A stretch of DNA of 52,101 nt from Collinsella sp. (GTDB lineage: Bacteria > Actinomycetota > Coriobacteriia > Coriobacteriales > Coriobacteriaceae), in assembly GCA_019413925.1 (NCBI GenBank), contig DXMY01000047.1, positions 1 through 52,101 on the forward strand, in the 5' to 3' direction. Of the stretch, positions 40,266 to 49,423 are shown in pieces (positions within the stretch are counted from its first letter, which is position 1; each line of letters begins with the position of its first letter). The notes beneath the pieces were generated by a model. It saw only the letters and a program-made list of their open reading frames with translations. It did no database searches and was not told the origin of the DNA. A program made the translations under genes and the position numbers.

Positions 40266-41612
40266 ATGATCGATCGCTATACCCGCCCGGAGATGGGACA
40301 TATCTTCTCCCTCGAGAACAAGTATGCCATTTGGCAGGAGATCGAGGTTCTGGCCTGCGAGGCCCAGGCGGAGCTCGGCAAGATCGGTATTTCCAAAGAC
40401 GAAGCCCAGTGGATCCGCGACCATGCCAACTTTGAGAAGGCGAAGGTCGATGAGATCGAGGAAGTCACGCGCCACGACGTCATTGCCTTCCTGACCAACA
40501 TGAAGGAATACATCGATGCCGATGTTCCCGAGGGCGACCCCAAGCCCAGCCGCTGGGTTCACTATGGCATGACCAGCTCCGATCTGGGCGACACGGCCCT
40601 GTGCTACCAGCTCACCCAGGCCTGCGACCTGATCGTCGAGGATGTCAAGAAGCTCGGCGAGATCTGCAAGCGTCGCGCCTTTGAGGAGCGCAACACGCTC
40701 TGTGCCGGCCGCACTCATGGCATCCATGCCGAGCCGATGACCTTTGGCATGAAGTTTGGCTCTTGGGCCTGGGAGCTCAAGCGCGATCTGGACCGTCTTG
40801 AGGATGCCCGCAAGAACGTTGCCTTCGGTGCCATCTCCGGTGCCGTCGGCACCTACAGCTCCATCGAGCCGTTCGTCGAGGAGTACGTCTGTGAGCACCT
40901 GGGTCTGGTTCACGACCCGCTGTCCACGCAGGTCATCAGCCGCGATCACCACGCCTATCTTGCCGGCGTGCTTGCCACTACAGCGGCCACCTGCGAGCGC
41001 ATCGCGACCGAGGTCCGCAACCTGCAGAAGACCGATACACTCGAGGCCGAGGAGCCCTTCCGCAAGGGCCAAAAGGGCAGCTCCGCCATGCCGCACAAGC
41101 GCAACCCCATCACCATGGAGAAGGTCTGCGGTCTGTCGCGCGTCGTGAAGTCCAACGCCCAGGTCGCCTTCGACAACGTCGCCCTGTGGCACGAGCGCGA
41201 CATTTCGCACTCTTCCGCCGAGCGTGTCGCCCAGGCCGATAGCTTCATCGCGCTTGACCATATGTTCCAGTGCCTCATTCGCGTTATCGACGGCCTGCAG
41301 CTGTATCCGGCCCGCATGATGGCCAATCTCAACAAGACCCGCGGCCTCATCTTCTCCTCCAAGGTCCTGCTTGCCCTCGTCGATACGGGTATCACCCGCG
41401 AGGATGCGTACGCCATTGTGCAGGAGAACGCCATGGCCACCTGGCACGAGGTGCAGGATTGTGTCTCTGGCCCCACCTTTAAGGAGCGCCTCGAGGCCGA
41501 TCCGCGCTGCACCGTCAGCCAGGAGAAGCTCGACGAGATTTTTGATCCGTGGGACTTCCTCACCCGCATCGATACGGTCTTCGATCGCCTGGAGCAGCTG
41601 AGCTTCGAGTAG
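40266..41612 (+). CDS. purB: Adenylosuccinate lyase
   Basis: Cleaves SAICAR and adenylosuccinate, releasing fumarate, in purine synthesis. It has 448 aa of the fumarase/aspartase fold. Motifs: HYGMTSSDLGDTAL near residue 98, RTHGIHAEPMTFG with the general-acid/base His near 151, and the signature KGSSAMPHKRNPITMEK near 275. The ATG has AAAAGGAG upstream. A TACAAT at 40216-40221 is a possible -10. It is separated from purC (8 kb on) by unrelated genes. Confidence 0.97.
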   Translation: MIDRYTRPEMGHIFSLENKYAIWQEIEVLACEAQAELGKIGISKDEAQWIRDHANFEKAKVDEIEEVTRHDVIAFLTNMKEYIDADVPEGDPKPSRWVHYGMTSSDLGDTALCYQLTQACDLIVEDVKKLGEICKRRAFEERNTLCAGRTHGIHAEPMTFGMKFGSWAWELKRDLDRLEDARKNVAFGAISGAVGTYSSIEPFVEEYVCEHLGLVHDPLSTQVISRDHHAYLAGVLATTAATCERIATEVRNLQKTDTLEAEEPFRKGQKGSSAMPHKRNPITMEKVCGLSRVVKSNAQVAFDNVALWHERDISHSSAERVAQADSFIALDHMFQCLIRVIDGLQLYPARMMANLNKTRGLIFSSKVLLALVDTGITREDAYAIVQENAMATWHEVQDCVSGPTFKERLEADPRCTVSQEKLDEIFDPWDFLTRIDTVFDRLEQLSFE

Positions 41613-41655
41613 GGTTAACCTAATTCGACCGCTTGCGGATGCATTTCAACCTTTG

Positions 41656-41688
41656 GCGCCTTGCCCGTCTTGGGCGAGGCGCTTTTTT
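41656..41688 (+). terminator. Terminator after purB
   Basis: An 11-bp stem GCGCCTTGCCC/GGGCGAGGCGC (one G-U) with a five-base loop, then TTTTTT. Confidence 0.88.
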
Positions 41689-41752
41689 ACTGTCGCATAT
41701 GCGCCCGGGTAATAAAATGAACTCCGACTGCTGTTTCGATGAAAGGGGGCAC

Positions 41753-42589
41753 GTGCCCAGACGCATCAAGCGGGCCACCATCGTCTCGTTTACGCTCATA
41801 CTCCTTGTTGCCGTCTGTGCGGGCTCCCTGACGTATACCGTTCGAAGCAGTTCTTCCTCCTCGAATGAAGCCGATAGAGATCTCCCGGTGCTCAAAATCG
41901 GCGTTACGGATAACGACCCCTATGTGTATGTCGATACCACGGGCGATTACGCCGGTATCGATATCGACATCGCCCGCGAGGCCTGTAAGCGTGCGGGGCT
42001 CAAGCCACAGTTTGTCGATATTGACTGGAACGATCGCGACCGGCTGCTCAAAAACGGTGATATCGATTGCCTGTGGTGTGACTATTCTCCCTGTTATCGC
42101 GAGGATAAGTATTACTGGACCGAGCCGTGTCTAACCGTGACGGTCTCGGTTGCCGCCAAGAAAACGAGTGGCATCAAGTCCTTGGCACATCTCGATGGAA
42201 GTAAGACCATTGCGGTGATTGCGGGTTCGGTGAGTGAACGCCGATTGCTTGCGGGGGATCTGGGGGTCTCGTCGGACGTTCAAATCAAATCATATGGCTC
42301 TGCCGAACTCTGCAAAGCCGCTCTAGTCAAAGGGTACGTTGACTGCTGGATGGCGGATGTCCAGTCGCTTGACCGACTCGTTGCTCAGTATCCCGGCGTT
42401 TACCGTGTGTTTGCCGACAATGTTATGACGGTTGACCTGGGCGTCGCGTTTGATGACAGCTATGAAGGATCGGTCGTAAAGGATCTCAATACCGCGCTGT
42501 TCGACATGGATCGAGATGGCACGATTGACCGTATTGTGGGCAATTACAAGACAGGAGCGACGACGGGCGGGCAAGGAGGAAATTCATGA
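41753..42589 (+). CDS. Membrane-anchored amino-acid-type substrate-binding protein
   Basis: A 278-aa SBP family 3 protein. A basic start (PRRIKRAT) and one hydrophobic anchor (IVSFTLILLVAVCAGSLTYTV) are followed by the binding fold: LKIGVTDNDPYVYVD, then GIDIDIAREACKRAGL and DGSKTIAVIAGSVSERRLL. GTG at 41753 is chosen because AAAGGGGG lies just upstream; open frame further upstream runs through the purB terminator. No permease or ATPase gene is adjacent. Its stop overlaps the start of a diguanylate cyclase gene by four bases, suggesting it senses a ligand for that enzyme. That role is inferred. Confidence 0.85.
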   Translation: MPRRIKRATIVSFTLILLVAVCAGSLTYTVRSSSSSSNEADRDLPVLKIGVTDNDPYVYVDTTGDYAGIDIDIAREACKRAGLKPQFVDIDWNDRDRLLKNGDIDCLWCDYSPCYREDKYYWTEPCLTVTVSVAAKKTSGIKSLAHLDGSKTIAVIAGSVSERRLLAGDLGVSSDVQIKSYGSAELCKAALVKGYVDCWMADVQSLDRLVAQYPGVYRVFADNVMTVDLGVAFDDSYEGSVVKDLNTALFDMDRDGTIDRIVGNYKTGATTGGQGGNS

Positions 42590-44385
42590 CAACTGATGAG
42601 CACCGCTTGAGTCGAAAGACTCTGAACGTCATAGCTGCCAGCGTTATTGTCAGCGCCGTCTTGTTAGGCCTGTTGTATACGGTTGGAACCCATCGCTGCC
42701 TCGAAAAAACGCTTGGGTTTGGCCAAGAAACCATGGTGTTTTTGGAGAACGCTTGCGAAAAATATGACCGCTACGAACAGGGGAGAAAAACCGAGGCGAC
42801 GCACGATTTGCTCGCCGCGGTCGAATCGTTTGCGACGTTCCTGTCCTCTGATCGCGTTGAGGTTAACGACGATCTTATCGAGCAATTTGTCCATGCCGAG
42901 AACCTTTCGGGGCTGATGGTCATGGACTCCGATGGCCATATGGCTGCCCACTACGACATCGATGGTCGCGATCCGCTCATGTTGTGGCGAGATGAGTTGG
43001 CCTGTTCGCCGGTCGCATCGATGTATCAAGGTTCCAAAGTGACCTACTCAACTGTCGATGAGCGCCGTGGTGTCGTTTTTGCCGTCTGTGCTGTTCCGTA
43101 TGGCGACGGCGTTGCCCTGGCATACCGCTTACTTGTTTCCGATACGGCGGACGACTATTCATATGCCATAGCCGACGTGCTTTCGAACAGTACCTTCCAC
43201 CAGGGTCCCACGGTGCTTGTTATGGAGGATGCGGAGATTGTCTCATCCAACAGTGCCGATGCTGACGTGTCGCTCGCCCGACTCCTCACCAGCGTAGGAG
43301 TTGAGTGGAAAGACGACGGCCTGACGCGCATCGAATATCGAGGAGACGAATGGTATGCCGTGCGTGCGGCATATAAGGACTACCGCCTGTTTGCGCTATA
43401 TCCCAAATCTGAGGTCATGTCTGACAGGATTTCATTTGTCGCCGTCGGCGTCTTGGTGTGTCTTGCGTTTTGGGTCGTGGTGCTGTTGGCTCGAAATATC
43501 GTTGACCACCGCAATTTGGTCGAAAAGGATAAACAGCTCGGCATTATCAATGCCATAAGCGCCATCTACGATTCGACCTTCCTTTTGCATCTCGACACCC
43601 TCGAGATCGAGGGGATCAATATGTCGCCGGCGATAGCGAAAATATTTGCCGAGCACAGCGAGGCATATGACTTTATGGACACGGTCTGCCGGGATATCGT
43701 GAGCCCCGAAAGCCGCGAAGCGGTTGTGGGCCTCGTAGATGTAAGTTCGCTTCGTGAACGTATGGAGGGCGTACCGTACTTGGCTGCCGAGGTGCGAGAT
43801 TGTCGAGGCGCTTGGTACTCGCTACAGGTTGTCCCCCAGCATCGCGATGAGCAAGGCCGGCTGGAGTCGGTCGTCGTGGCGACGCACAACATATCGATGG
43901 TCAAGCATGCCGAGGAGCTGTCATATCAAGACAAACTGACGGGGCTTCGCAACCGCAACTATCTTGAATCGCGCGGAGATAGCCTGGTAAACGAGGACTT
44001 GCCCGTGAGCGTGATTATGTTGGACTGCAATTATCTCAAGCGGACCAACGACATCTATGGTCACGAGATGGGGGATGAACTGCTGCGACGGACGGCGTCC
44101 GTGCTGCGGCGGGTGGCTGGTGCGGATTATCTGCCGATGCGCCTTGGCGGCGACGAGTTTTTGCTGGTTTGCCCCCATACTGACAACGAGTCTGCGCTCG
44201 GGCTGGAACAGGATCTTCGTCTCGGTCTTGCCGCGGTAAGCGATGAGGCCCTGACGGTCAGCGCATCGATTGGCGTGGCGACCGTCGAGACGGCTGGAAA
44301 TACGCTGGCCGATGTATATCGTGTCGCCGACCACAATATGTATCGGGAGAAGCGCACGGTCCACGCACAGGGTGCGGACTGCTAA
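42586..44385 (+). CDS. Membrane diguanylate cyclase with extracytoplasmic sensor, PAS-like and GGDEF domains
   Basis: A 599-aa protein predicted to make c-di-GMP. A membrane segment at about 11-31 and a second at about 280-302 enclose an extracytoplasmic sensor of the Cache type. A PAS-like part (about 325-435) precedes the GGDEF domain (about 440-595): LTGLRNRNYLE, a metal/substrate motif in MLDCNYLKRTNDIYGHEMGD, and the active-site motif RLGGDEFLLV. The RxxD inhibitory site normally seen just before GGDEF is absent (AGADYLPM). The ATG has AGGAGG upstream and overlaps the binding-protein gene. A PilZ or riboswitch effector is not visible in the window. Confidence 0.9.
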   Translation: MTTDEHRLSRKTLNVIAASVIVSAVLLGLLYTVGTHRCLEKTLGFGQETMVFLENACEKYDRYEQGRKTEATHDLLAAVESFATFLSSDRVEVNDDLIEQFVHAENLSGLMVMDSDGHMAAHYDIDGRDPLMLWRDELACSPVASMYQGSKVTYSTVDERRGVVFAVCAVPYGDGVALAYRLLVSDTADDYSYAIADVLSNSTFHQGPTVLVMEDAEIVSSNSADADVSLARLLTSVGVEWKDDGLTRIEYRGDEWYAVRAAYKDYRLFALYPKSEVMSDRISFVAVGVLVCLAFWVVVLLARNIVDHRNLVEKDKQLGIINAISAIYDSTFLLHLDTLEIEGINMSPAIAKIFAEHSEAYDFMDTVCRDIVSPESREAVVGLVDVSSLRERMEGVPYLAAEVRDCRGAWYSLQVVPQHRDEQGRLESVVVATHNISMVKHAEELSYQDKLTGLRNRNYLESRGDSLVNEDLPVSVIMLDCNYLKRTNDIYGHEMGDELLRRTASVLRRVAGADYLPMRLGGDEFLLVCPHTDNESALGLEQDLRLGLAAVSDEALTVSASIGVATVETAGNTLADVYRVADHNMYREKRTVHAQGADC

Positions 44386-44498
44386 TCTTGCCCCCGCGAG
44401 TCCATGCATCGTAGGATGTTGAATCGGTGCTTGCGATAATAAGTCGGCCCAGGCGGGGATAATAGACGTCTGAAATTTCTTTCTGAGAGGGGATCTCA

Positions 44499-44762
44499 AT
44501 GATTAGTTTTGACTACAAGCCGCAGGGTGTATGCTCTCGCAATATTCACCTCAATCTCTCTGACGATGGCAGCAAGGTGCTGGGCGTTGAGTTTACCGGC
44601 GGCTGTGACGGCAATCTCAAGGCAATCTCCAAGTTAGTCGAGGGTGCTCCTGCCGATCGCGTAATCGAGGTTCTCGCCGGTAATACCTGCGGTATGAAAA
44701 AGACCTCTTGCGCCGATCAGCTTACGCGCGCTATCGAGGCCGCTCGCGCCGAGATCGCCTAA
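44499..44762 (+). CDS. TSCPD-domain protein
   Basis: An 87-aa protein of the small stand-alone TSCPD family (related to the C-terminal extension of some ribonucleotide reductases). Motifs: FTGGCDGNLKAISKLVEG and GNTCGMKKTSCADQL. The three Cys residues (CD, CGMK, SCAD) may bind metal. Function is unknown in the family. The ATG has GAGAGGGG upstream. It is coupled to the next gene (TAATG). Confidence 0.88.
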   Translation: MISFDYKPQGVCSRNIHLNLSDDGSKVLGVEFTGGCDGNLKAISKLVEGAPADRVIEVLAGNTCGMKKTSCADQLTRAIEAARAEIA

Positions 44763-45973
44763 TGGGTATCGCCGACCACATCAAGAATGGAATATCGCGC
44801 CGTGGCTTTGTGCTCGGCGGTGCTGCCGCGGGCGCTGCCACGGTGCTTGCCGGTTGCTCGAAAAAAACGGGCACCAGCGACGATGCCGCCGGCGAGCCGC
44901 AAGTTATCAAGGACGATTCGAAGATTGTCTCGATCACTGATGAGTACGAAGCTGTTGATATCGATCTTGAGCCGGCGGCGTCGTGGACGCTGCCGCTGGG
45001 CACGCTGCTGTACTACTGCGATGGCGACTACGCTGCCGCGATGATGGCGCCTGCTTCTGCCCTGCATGCCAATACGCTTGGTGTGCTCAACCTGGGCGAT
45101 GGCTCGCTTACCACACTTATCGAGGATCCCGTTGAGGGAACCGGTTATGCGTTTTACGACGTTCGCGCGGGTGATGGCGTGTTCGCGTGGGTCGAGATGA
45201 ACTTTGCCAATGCGTCTTGGAAACTCTATGCGCAAAACCTTGCAGGCTCCTCCCTTACCGGCAACGCTGTCGAGCTCGATCGCGGTGGCGAAAATTACGA
45301 TCCGCCGCTCTTCACAGCGTATGGGTCGTCGGTCATCTGGTATAAGATGCCCTCGTCCGGCGGCAGCAAGACGAGTAACGATTCGTACTGCTACCGTCAG
45401 TCGCCTAGCGAGTCCAAGCCTGAGACTATTTGGAAGTCGACGGGCCGCTTCGCATCCGCCCCGCGTGTGAGCGACGGCATCCTGACCATCTCGCCCCGCG
45501 TGCACAATGATGAGGGCGTCTATTACGGTATGACGGCGATCGACCTGACTGACGGCAACAATACGAAGCGAGCTCAGCTGGTGCTTCCTTCGTCGGTTTC
45601 GCCTTTCGAGGCCGTGTATATGGGCGACACCTTCGTGTTCTCCATTGAGGCGACGTATAACGGTGTGGGTAGCCTGGGCAATATGGGCACCTATATCGGT
45701 AACGAGGGCGGGCCGTACCTCTTCCTTTCGCGTGAGCCGCTCGCGTGCGTTGCGGGAAGGAAAAATAAATACCTGGTTAAAGTCCAGGCGTCGCATTTTT
45801 TGATTGACACTTCGGCTAAGACCTACGGCTCGCTTCTGTCGCCCGACCGAGCCCTGGAGTATGGCGATTATCCAGCTACGGCGGGAAAATCGGACTCATT
45901 CCTTACGTACGCCACGGTGCGCAACAGCCAGGGTATACCAGAGACGGTCACCGCACGCCTATTCTCTCTTTAA
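44762..45973 (+). CDS. Tat-dependent lipoprotein, probable beta-propeller (403 aa)
   Basis: Starts with a twin-arginine signal (ISRRGFVLGG, residues 11-20) that ends in a lipobox LAGC with lipidation at Cys32, so it is probably exported folded and anchored outside the membrane. The mature part has repeated beta-type segments (GVLNLGDGSLTTLIEDP, WVEMNFANASWKLYAQ, TAYGSSVIWYKMPSSG) resembling a propeller. I recognise no enzyme motif. The ATG shares its A with the TSCPD stop. The pairing with the TSCPD gene suggests a linked role that I cannot name. Confidence 0.8.
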   Translation: MGIADHIKNGISRRGFVLGGAAAGAATVLAGCSKKTGTSDDAAGEPQVIKDDSKIVSITDEYEAVDIDLEPAASWTLPLGTLLYYCDGDYAAAMMAPASALHANTLGVLNLGDGSLTTLIEDPVEGTGYAFYDVRAGDGVFAWVEMNFANASWKLYAQNLAGSSLTGNAVELDRGGENYDPPLFTAYGSSVIWYKMPSSGGSKTSNDSYCYRQSPSESKPETIWKSTGRFASAPRVSDGILTISPRVHNDEGVYYGMTAIDLTDGNNTKRAQLVLPSSVSPFEAVYMGDTFVFSIEATYNGVGSLGNMGTYIGNEGGPYLFLSREPLACVAGRKNKYLVKVQASHFLIDTSAKTYGSLLSPDRALEYGDYPATAGKSDSFLTYATVRNSQGIPETVTARLFSL

Positions 45974-46032
45974 GCTTAGAGGGGTTAAAAAGGCGCCAAC
46001 AGGGGAATAAGCACGTTGTAATTGTGAGTACC

Positions 46033-46071
46033 GCCCGCCGAGCTGCCGCGTCATAGCGGCATCCGGCGGGC
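46033..46071 (+). terminator. GC-rich hairpin, possible terminator after the lipoprotein gene
   Basis: Outer stem GCCCGCCG/CGGCGGGC and inner stem GCTGCCGC/GCGGCAT with a short loop. No T-run follows, so it may be Rho-dependent, a processing hairpin or part of the next gene's leader. Confidence 0.45.
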
Positions 46072-46126
46072 TCAGGTGCGTTAAAATGGGCTTGTTCTTA
46101 GCTAATTGAGACAGGGGGGCCGTGTT

Positions 46127-46849
46127 ATGGCTTCAGATGCAAAAAAGATTCTGCTGGTCGAGGATGAGAAGGCAATCCGTGACGCCGTCGCTGCCTATCT
46201 CGAGCGCGAAGGCTACTGGGTTGTGGGCGTCGGCGACGGCCAGTCCGCGATCGAGGAGTTCGAGAAGCATCAGTTTGACCTGGTCGTGCTCGACCTTATG
46301 CTCCCCAAGATCCCCGGCGAGCGTGTTTGCCGCACCATTCGCGATACCTCGGATGTCCCCATCATCATGCTGACGGCTAAGGGCGAGATCGAGGACCGTA
46401 TTATCGGTCTTGAGCTCGGCGCCGACGACTATCTGATTAAGCCGTTCTCGCCGCGCGAGCTCGTCGCCCGCGTTCGCGCTCTGTTCCGCCGTGCCCATCA
46501 GGCCGACGAGCCCGCCGTCGAGGTACTCGACTTCGGCGATCTGGTCATCGATATCTCGGGCCACAAGATCTTGGTCGAGGGCAAGGAAGTCGATCTGACG
46601 GCTTCCGAGTTCAAGCTGCTCACCACGCTTGCTCGTCATCCCGGCCGTGTTTACAACCGTATGGAGCTGGTCGAGAAGGTGCTTGGGTACGACTTTGAGG
46701 GCTATGAGCGCACCATCGATAGCCACGTGAAGAACCTTCGCGCCAAGCTGGGCGATGATCCCAAGAAGCCCAAGTGGCTCTACACCGTCCATGGTGTCGG
46801 CTATCGTTTCGAGGCTCCGGCCAAGACCGATAAGTCGGACGAGAAATAG
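46127..46849 (+). CDS. OmpR/PhoB-family response regulator
   Basis: A 240-aa protein. The receiver domain covers about residues 5-118: acidic pocket VEDEKA, phospho-acceptor Asp in VVLDLMLPK, Thr in IIMLTAKG and Lys in DYLIKPFSP. The winged-helix DNA-binding domain covers about 140-232 (LTASEFKLLTTLARHPGRV, ERTIDSHVKNLRAKLG). The ATG at 46127 has GGGGGG upstream. The partner kinase follows after 11 bases. Confidence 0.94.
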   Translation: MASDAKKILLVEDEKAIRDAVAAYLEREGYWVVGVGDGQSAIEEFEKHQFDLVVLDLMLPKIPGERVCRTIRDTSDVPIIMLTAKGEIEDRIIGLELGADDYLIKPFSPRELVARVRALFRRAHQADEPAVEVLDFGDLVIDISGHKILVEGKEVDLTASEFKLLTTLARHPGRVYNRMELVEKVLGYDFEGYERTIDSHVKNLRAKLGDDPKKPKWLYTVHGVGYRFEAPAKTDKSDEK

Positions 46850-46860
46850 GGAAATCACAT

Positions 46861-48426
46861 ATGACACCTGCGCGCTTTGAAATCGGACAAAAGCACAAGC
46901 AGGAGAGCGAGGCGGGTTCCAAGGCTAGTTGGAACACGCCTCGTTCCGATTCACGGCCAACGATGAGCTATCCCTCGCGCATGGCACTTGCTTTTGCTCT
47001 GACATCGCTCATGACGGTATTGGTGCTGGTGGGCGTGGTCTCTGTTGTGTGGGGCACGGTCTTTTCGGATTACACGCGCTCTAATATCGTCGAAATCGCA
47101 AATTCCGCTGCCGAAAAGCTTGCGACGTCGTATGAGGAAAACGGCAATTGGACTGCGGGCGAGCTACGTACGGTCGCGACATCGAGTTTGGTGTCCGACG
47201 ATTTGGGTATGCAGGTCGTCAACAAGAAAGGCGTTGTCGTTTATGACGACTCATGGCCTTCGGCAAGCGCGACCGCCGATGTGCGCGAGAACGAATCGCC
47301 GTCGAGCAGCTCGAGCGGGAAAAAAGCATCGCATAGTCCGGTCTCGTCGGCTCCCACCGGCTCCGATAGCGTTGCAAACGTCGAAATCATAACGTCTTCC
47401 GGCGAGCATGTCGGACAGGTAAAGCTGTGGGCCATCGGCTCCGATGCCTTGCTCACCAAGGCAGATTCTGCGTTTAGGGAGAAGACCTTTAACGCCATGG
47501 CCCTTGCTGCGGTTGTTGCAGTTTGCATTTCGGTCGTTATCGGATCACTCGTGTCGCGCATGCTCACCAAGCCGATTCACCGTATTACCAGCACGGCCAA
47601 GCAAATTCGCGATGGCGATCTGTCTGCTCGTACGGGCTTGCGCGGCGATGACGAGATTGATCAGCTGGGTGAGACCTTCGATGAGATGGCCACTTCGCTC
47701 GAGAAGGATATGAAACACGAGAAGCGCCTGACCTCAGACGTGGCTCACGAACTTCGTACTCCGCTTATGGCCATGCTCGCGACAGTCGAAGCCATGCAGG
47801 ATGGGGTGTATCCCACCGACGACGAGCATCTGGAAACCGTTGCATCCGAGACACGTCGCCTGGCCCGTCTGGTGCAGCAGATGCTCGATCTATCGCGCAT
47901 GGAAAACAGCACAGCGCCGCTCAACCTTGAGCCGGTGGACATGGTTCCCTTCGTGCGTTCCATCGTCAACGCTCAGGAGCGCCTGCTTGTTGACCGCGAT
48001 CTGCGCTTGCGCTTTGCAGATGAAACCCAGGGTCACGACGATGTCGTCGAGGCCGATCCCGACATGATCACGCAGTGTGTCATCAATCTCATGAGCAACG
48101 CCATGCGCTACACCCCCGAGGGCGGTTGGGTCGTGGTGTCGGTGCTCAGTGACCGCAAGCATGTCAGTATTGCCGTTTCGGATACCGGCATCGGTATTGC
48201 CAAGGACGATCTGTCGCGCATCTTTGGTCGTTTTTGGCGTGCCGACGCCAGTCGCGCCCGCGAGGCGGGTGGCCTGGGCGTGGGCCTCGCCGTGACTAAA
48301 CAAATCGTCGAGCGCCATCATGGCTACATTTCCGTGGAGTCGGAGCTTGGAAAGGGTACGACTTTTACAATTCATCTGCCTCGCGAGCACACGGCGGACG
48401 CGGCATCTACTACAATGGAGCACTAG
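46861..48426 (+). CDS. Sensor histidine kinase
   Basis: A 521-aa transmembrane kinase paired with the preceding regulator. Two membrane segments (about 42-63 and 210-230) flank an extracytoplasmic sensor that contains a Ser-rich loop (ESPSSSSSGKK). HAMP is about 231-285, HisKA with the phosphoacceptor His in SDVAHELRTPLMAML, then the ATPase N-box INLMSNAMRYTPEGG, G1 DTGIGI and G2 GGLGVGLAV. The stimulus is unknown. The 35-residue cytoplasmic N-terminus before the first membrane segment is longer than usual; a start at Met35 (MSYPSRMAL) is possible. Confidence 0.94.
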   Translation: MTPARFEIGQKHKQESEAGSKASWNTPRSDSRPTMSYPSRMALAFALTSLMTVLVLVGVVSVVWGTVFSDYTRSNIVEIANSAAEKLATSYEENGNWTAGELRTVATSSLVSDDLGMQVVNKKGVVVYDDSWPSASATADVRENESPSSSSSGKKASHSPVSSAPTGSDSVANVEIITSSGEHVGQVKLWAIGSDALLTKADSAFREKTFNAMALAAVVAVCISVVIGSLVSRMLTKPIHRITSTAKQIRDGDLSARTGLRGDDEIDQLGETFDEMATSLEKDMKHEKRLTSDVAHELRTPLMAMLATVEAMQDGVYPTDDEHLETVASETRRLARLVQQMLDLSRMENSTAPLNLEPVDMVPFVRSIVNAQERLLVDRDLRLRFADETQGHDDVVEADPDMITQCVINLMSNAMRYTPEGGWVVVSVLSDRKHVSIAVSDTGIGIAKDDLSRIFGRFWRADASRAREAGGLGVGLAVTKQIVERHHGYISVESELGKGTTFTIHLPREHTADAASTTMEH

Positions 48427-48485
48427 CTTTTCGCTATTCGGTGAAGGAGGGGTTTCGTCCCTGCCGCTCCGAGTTTGCGAAAACG

Positions 48486-48520
48486 TGCGGGAAAGAACCC
48501 GCATTACTGTCGTATTTTGG
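48486..48520 (+). terminator. Hairpin between the kinase gene and purC
   Basis: GTGCGGG-AAAGAA-CCCGCAT followed by a loose T-rich stretch (TTACTGTCGTATTTT). It could be a weak terminator or a purC leader structure. I see no recognisable purine riboswitch. Confidence 0.4.
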
Positions 48521-48535
48521 TAAGGAGTGACTCAC

Positions 48536-49423
48536 GTGACAACGATGGAGCGTCGTCCGGATTCCCGTGGCAAGGTTCGTGATATCTACGATGCCGGTGA
48601 AAACCTGCTGATGGTCGCCACCGACCGCATTTCTGCGTTCGACTTCATTCTTCCCGACGAGATTCCGTTTAAGGGAGAGGTGCTCAACCGCATCTCGGCA
48701 TTCTGGTTCGATAAGTTTGCCGACATCGTTCCCAACCACCTCGTTTCCATCGACCCGGCGGATTTCCCTGAGGAGTTTGCTGAGTATCGTGACTACCTCG
48801 CCGGCCGCGCCATGCTGGTTAAGAAGGCCCAGACGATTCCTATCGAGTGCATCGTCCGCGGCTATCTGACCGGTTCGGGCAAGAAGACCTACGACGAGAA
48901 CGGCACCGTCTGCGGCATCCAGCTGCCTGAGGGCCTGACCGAGGCCTCCAAGCTTCCCGAGCCGCTGTTCACCCCGTCCACGAAGGCCGAGATCGGTGAC
49001 CACGACGAGAACATCTCGTTCGAGCGTTGCTGCGAGATCGTTGGCGAGGACATCGCCACGCAGATTCGCGATCTGTCCCTCAAGATCTACAAGGCTGCTG
49101 CCGAGTATGCAGCGACTCGTGGCATCATCATTGCCGACACCAAGTTCGAGTTTGGTGTTATTGATGGCAAGGTCACGCTGATCGACGAGTGCCTCACGCC
49201 CGACTCCAGCCGTTTCTGGCCTGCTGCCAGCTACGAGGAGGGCAAGATCCAGCCTAGCTACGACAAGCAATTCGTCCGCAATTGGCTCAAGGCCAACTGG
49301 GATATGACGGGGGAGACCCCGCACCTGCCCGCCGAGGTCATCGATGGCACGTCCGAGCGCTATCGCGAGGCCTTCCAGATCATCACGGGCTCCCAGTTCA
49401 CAAGCATGAAGGAGAACGCATAA
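48536..49423 (+). CDS. purC: SAICAR synthetase
   Basis: Phosphoribosylaminoimidazole-succinocarboxamide synthase, ATP-dependent addition of aspartate in purine synthesis. It has 295 aa of the longer family type. Motifs: RGKVRDIYD at the N-terminus, VATDRISAFDFILPDEIPFKG, and IVRGYLTGSGKKTY. GTG at 48536 is chosen because AAGGAG lies eight bases upstream. It continues directly into a membrane-protein gene. Confidence 0.96.
   Translation: MTTMERRPDSRGKVRDIYDAGENLLMVATDRISAFDFILPDEIPFKGEVLNRISAFWFDKFADIVPNHLVSIDPADFPEEFAEYRDYLAGRAMLVKKAQTIPIECIVRGYLTGSGKKTYDENGTVCGIQLPEGLTEASKLPEPLFTPSTKAEIGDHDENISFERCCEIVGEDIATQIRDLSLKIYKAAAEYAATRGIIIADTKFEFGVIDGKVTLIDECLTPDSSRFWPAASYEEGKIQPSYDKQFVRNWLKANWDMTGETPHLPAEVIDGTSERYREAFQIITGSQFTSMKENA

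Noticed and set aside
48427..48535. Purine riboswitch before purC
   Set aside because: A hairpin is present, but I could not find the conserved three-way-junction core of a purine or ZTP riboswitch.
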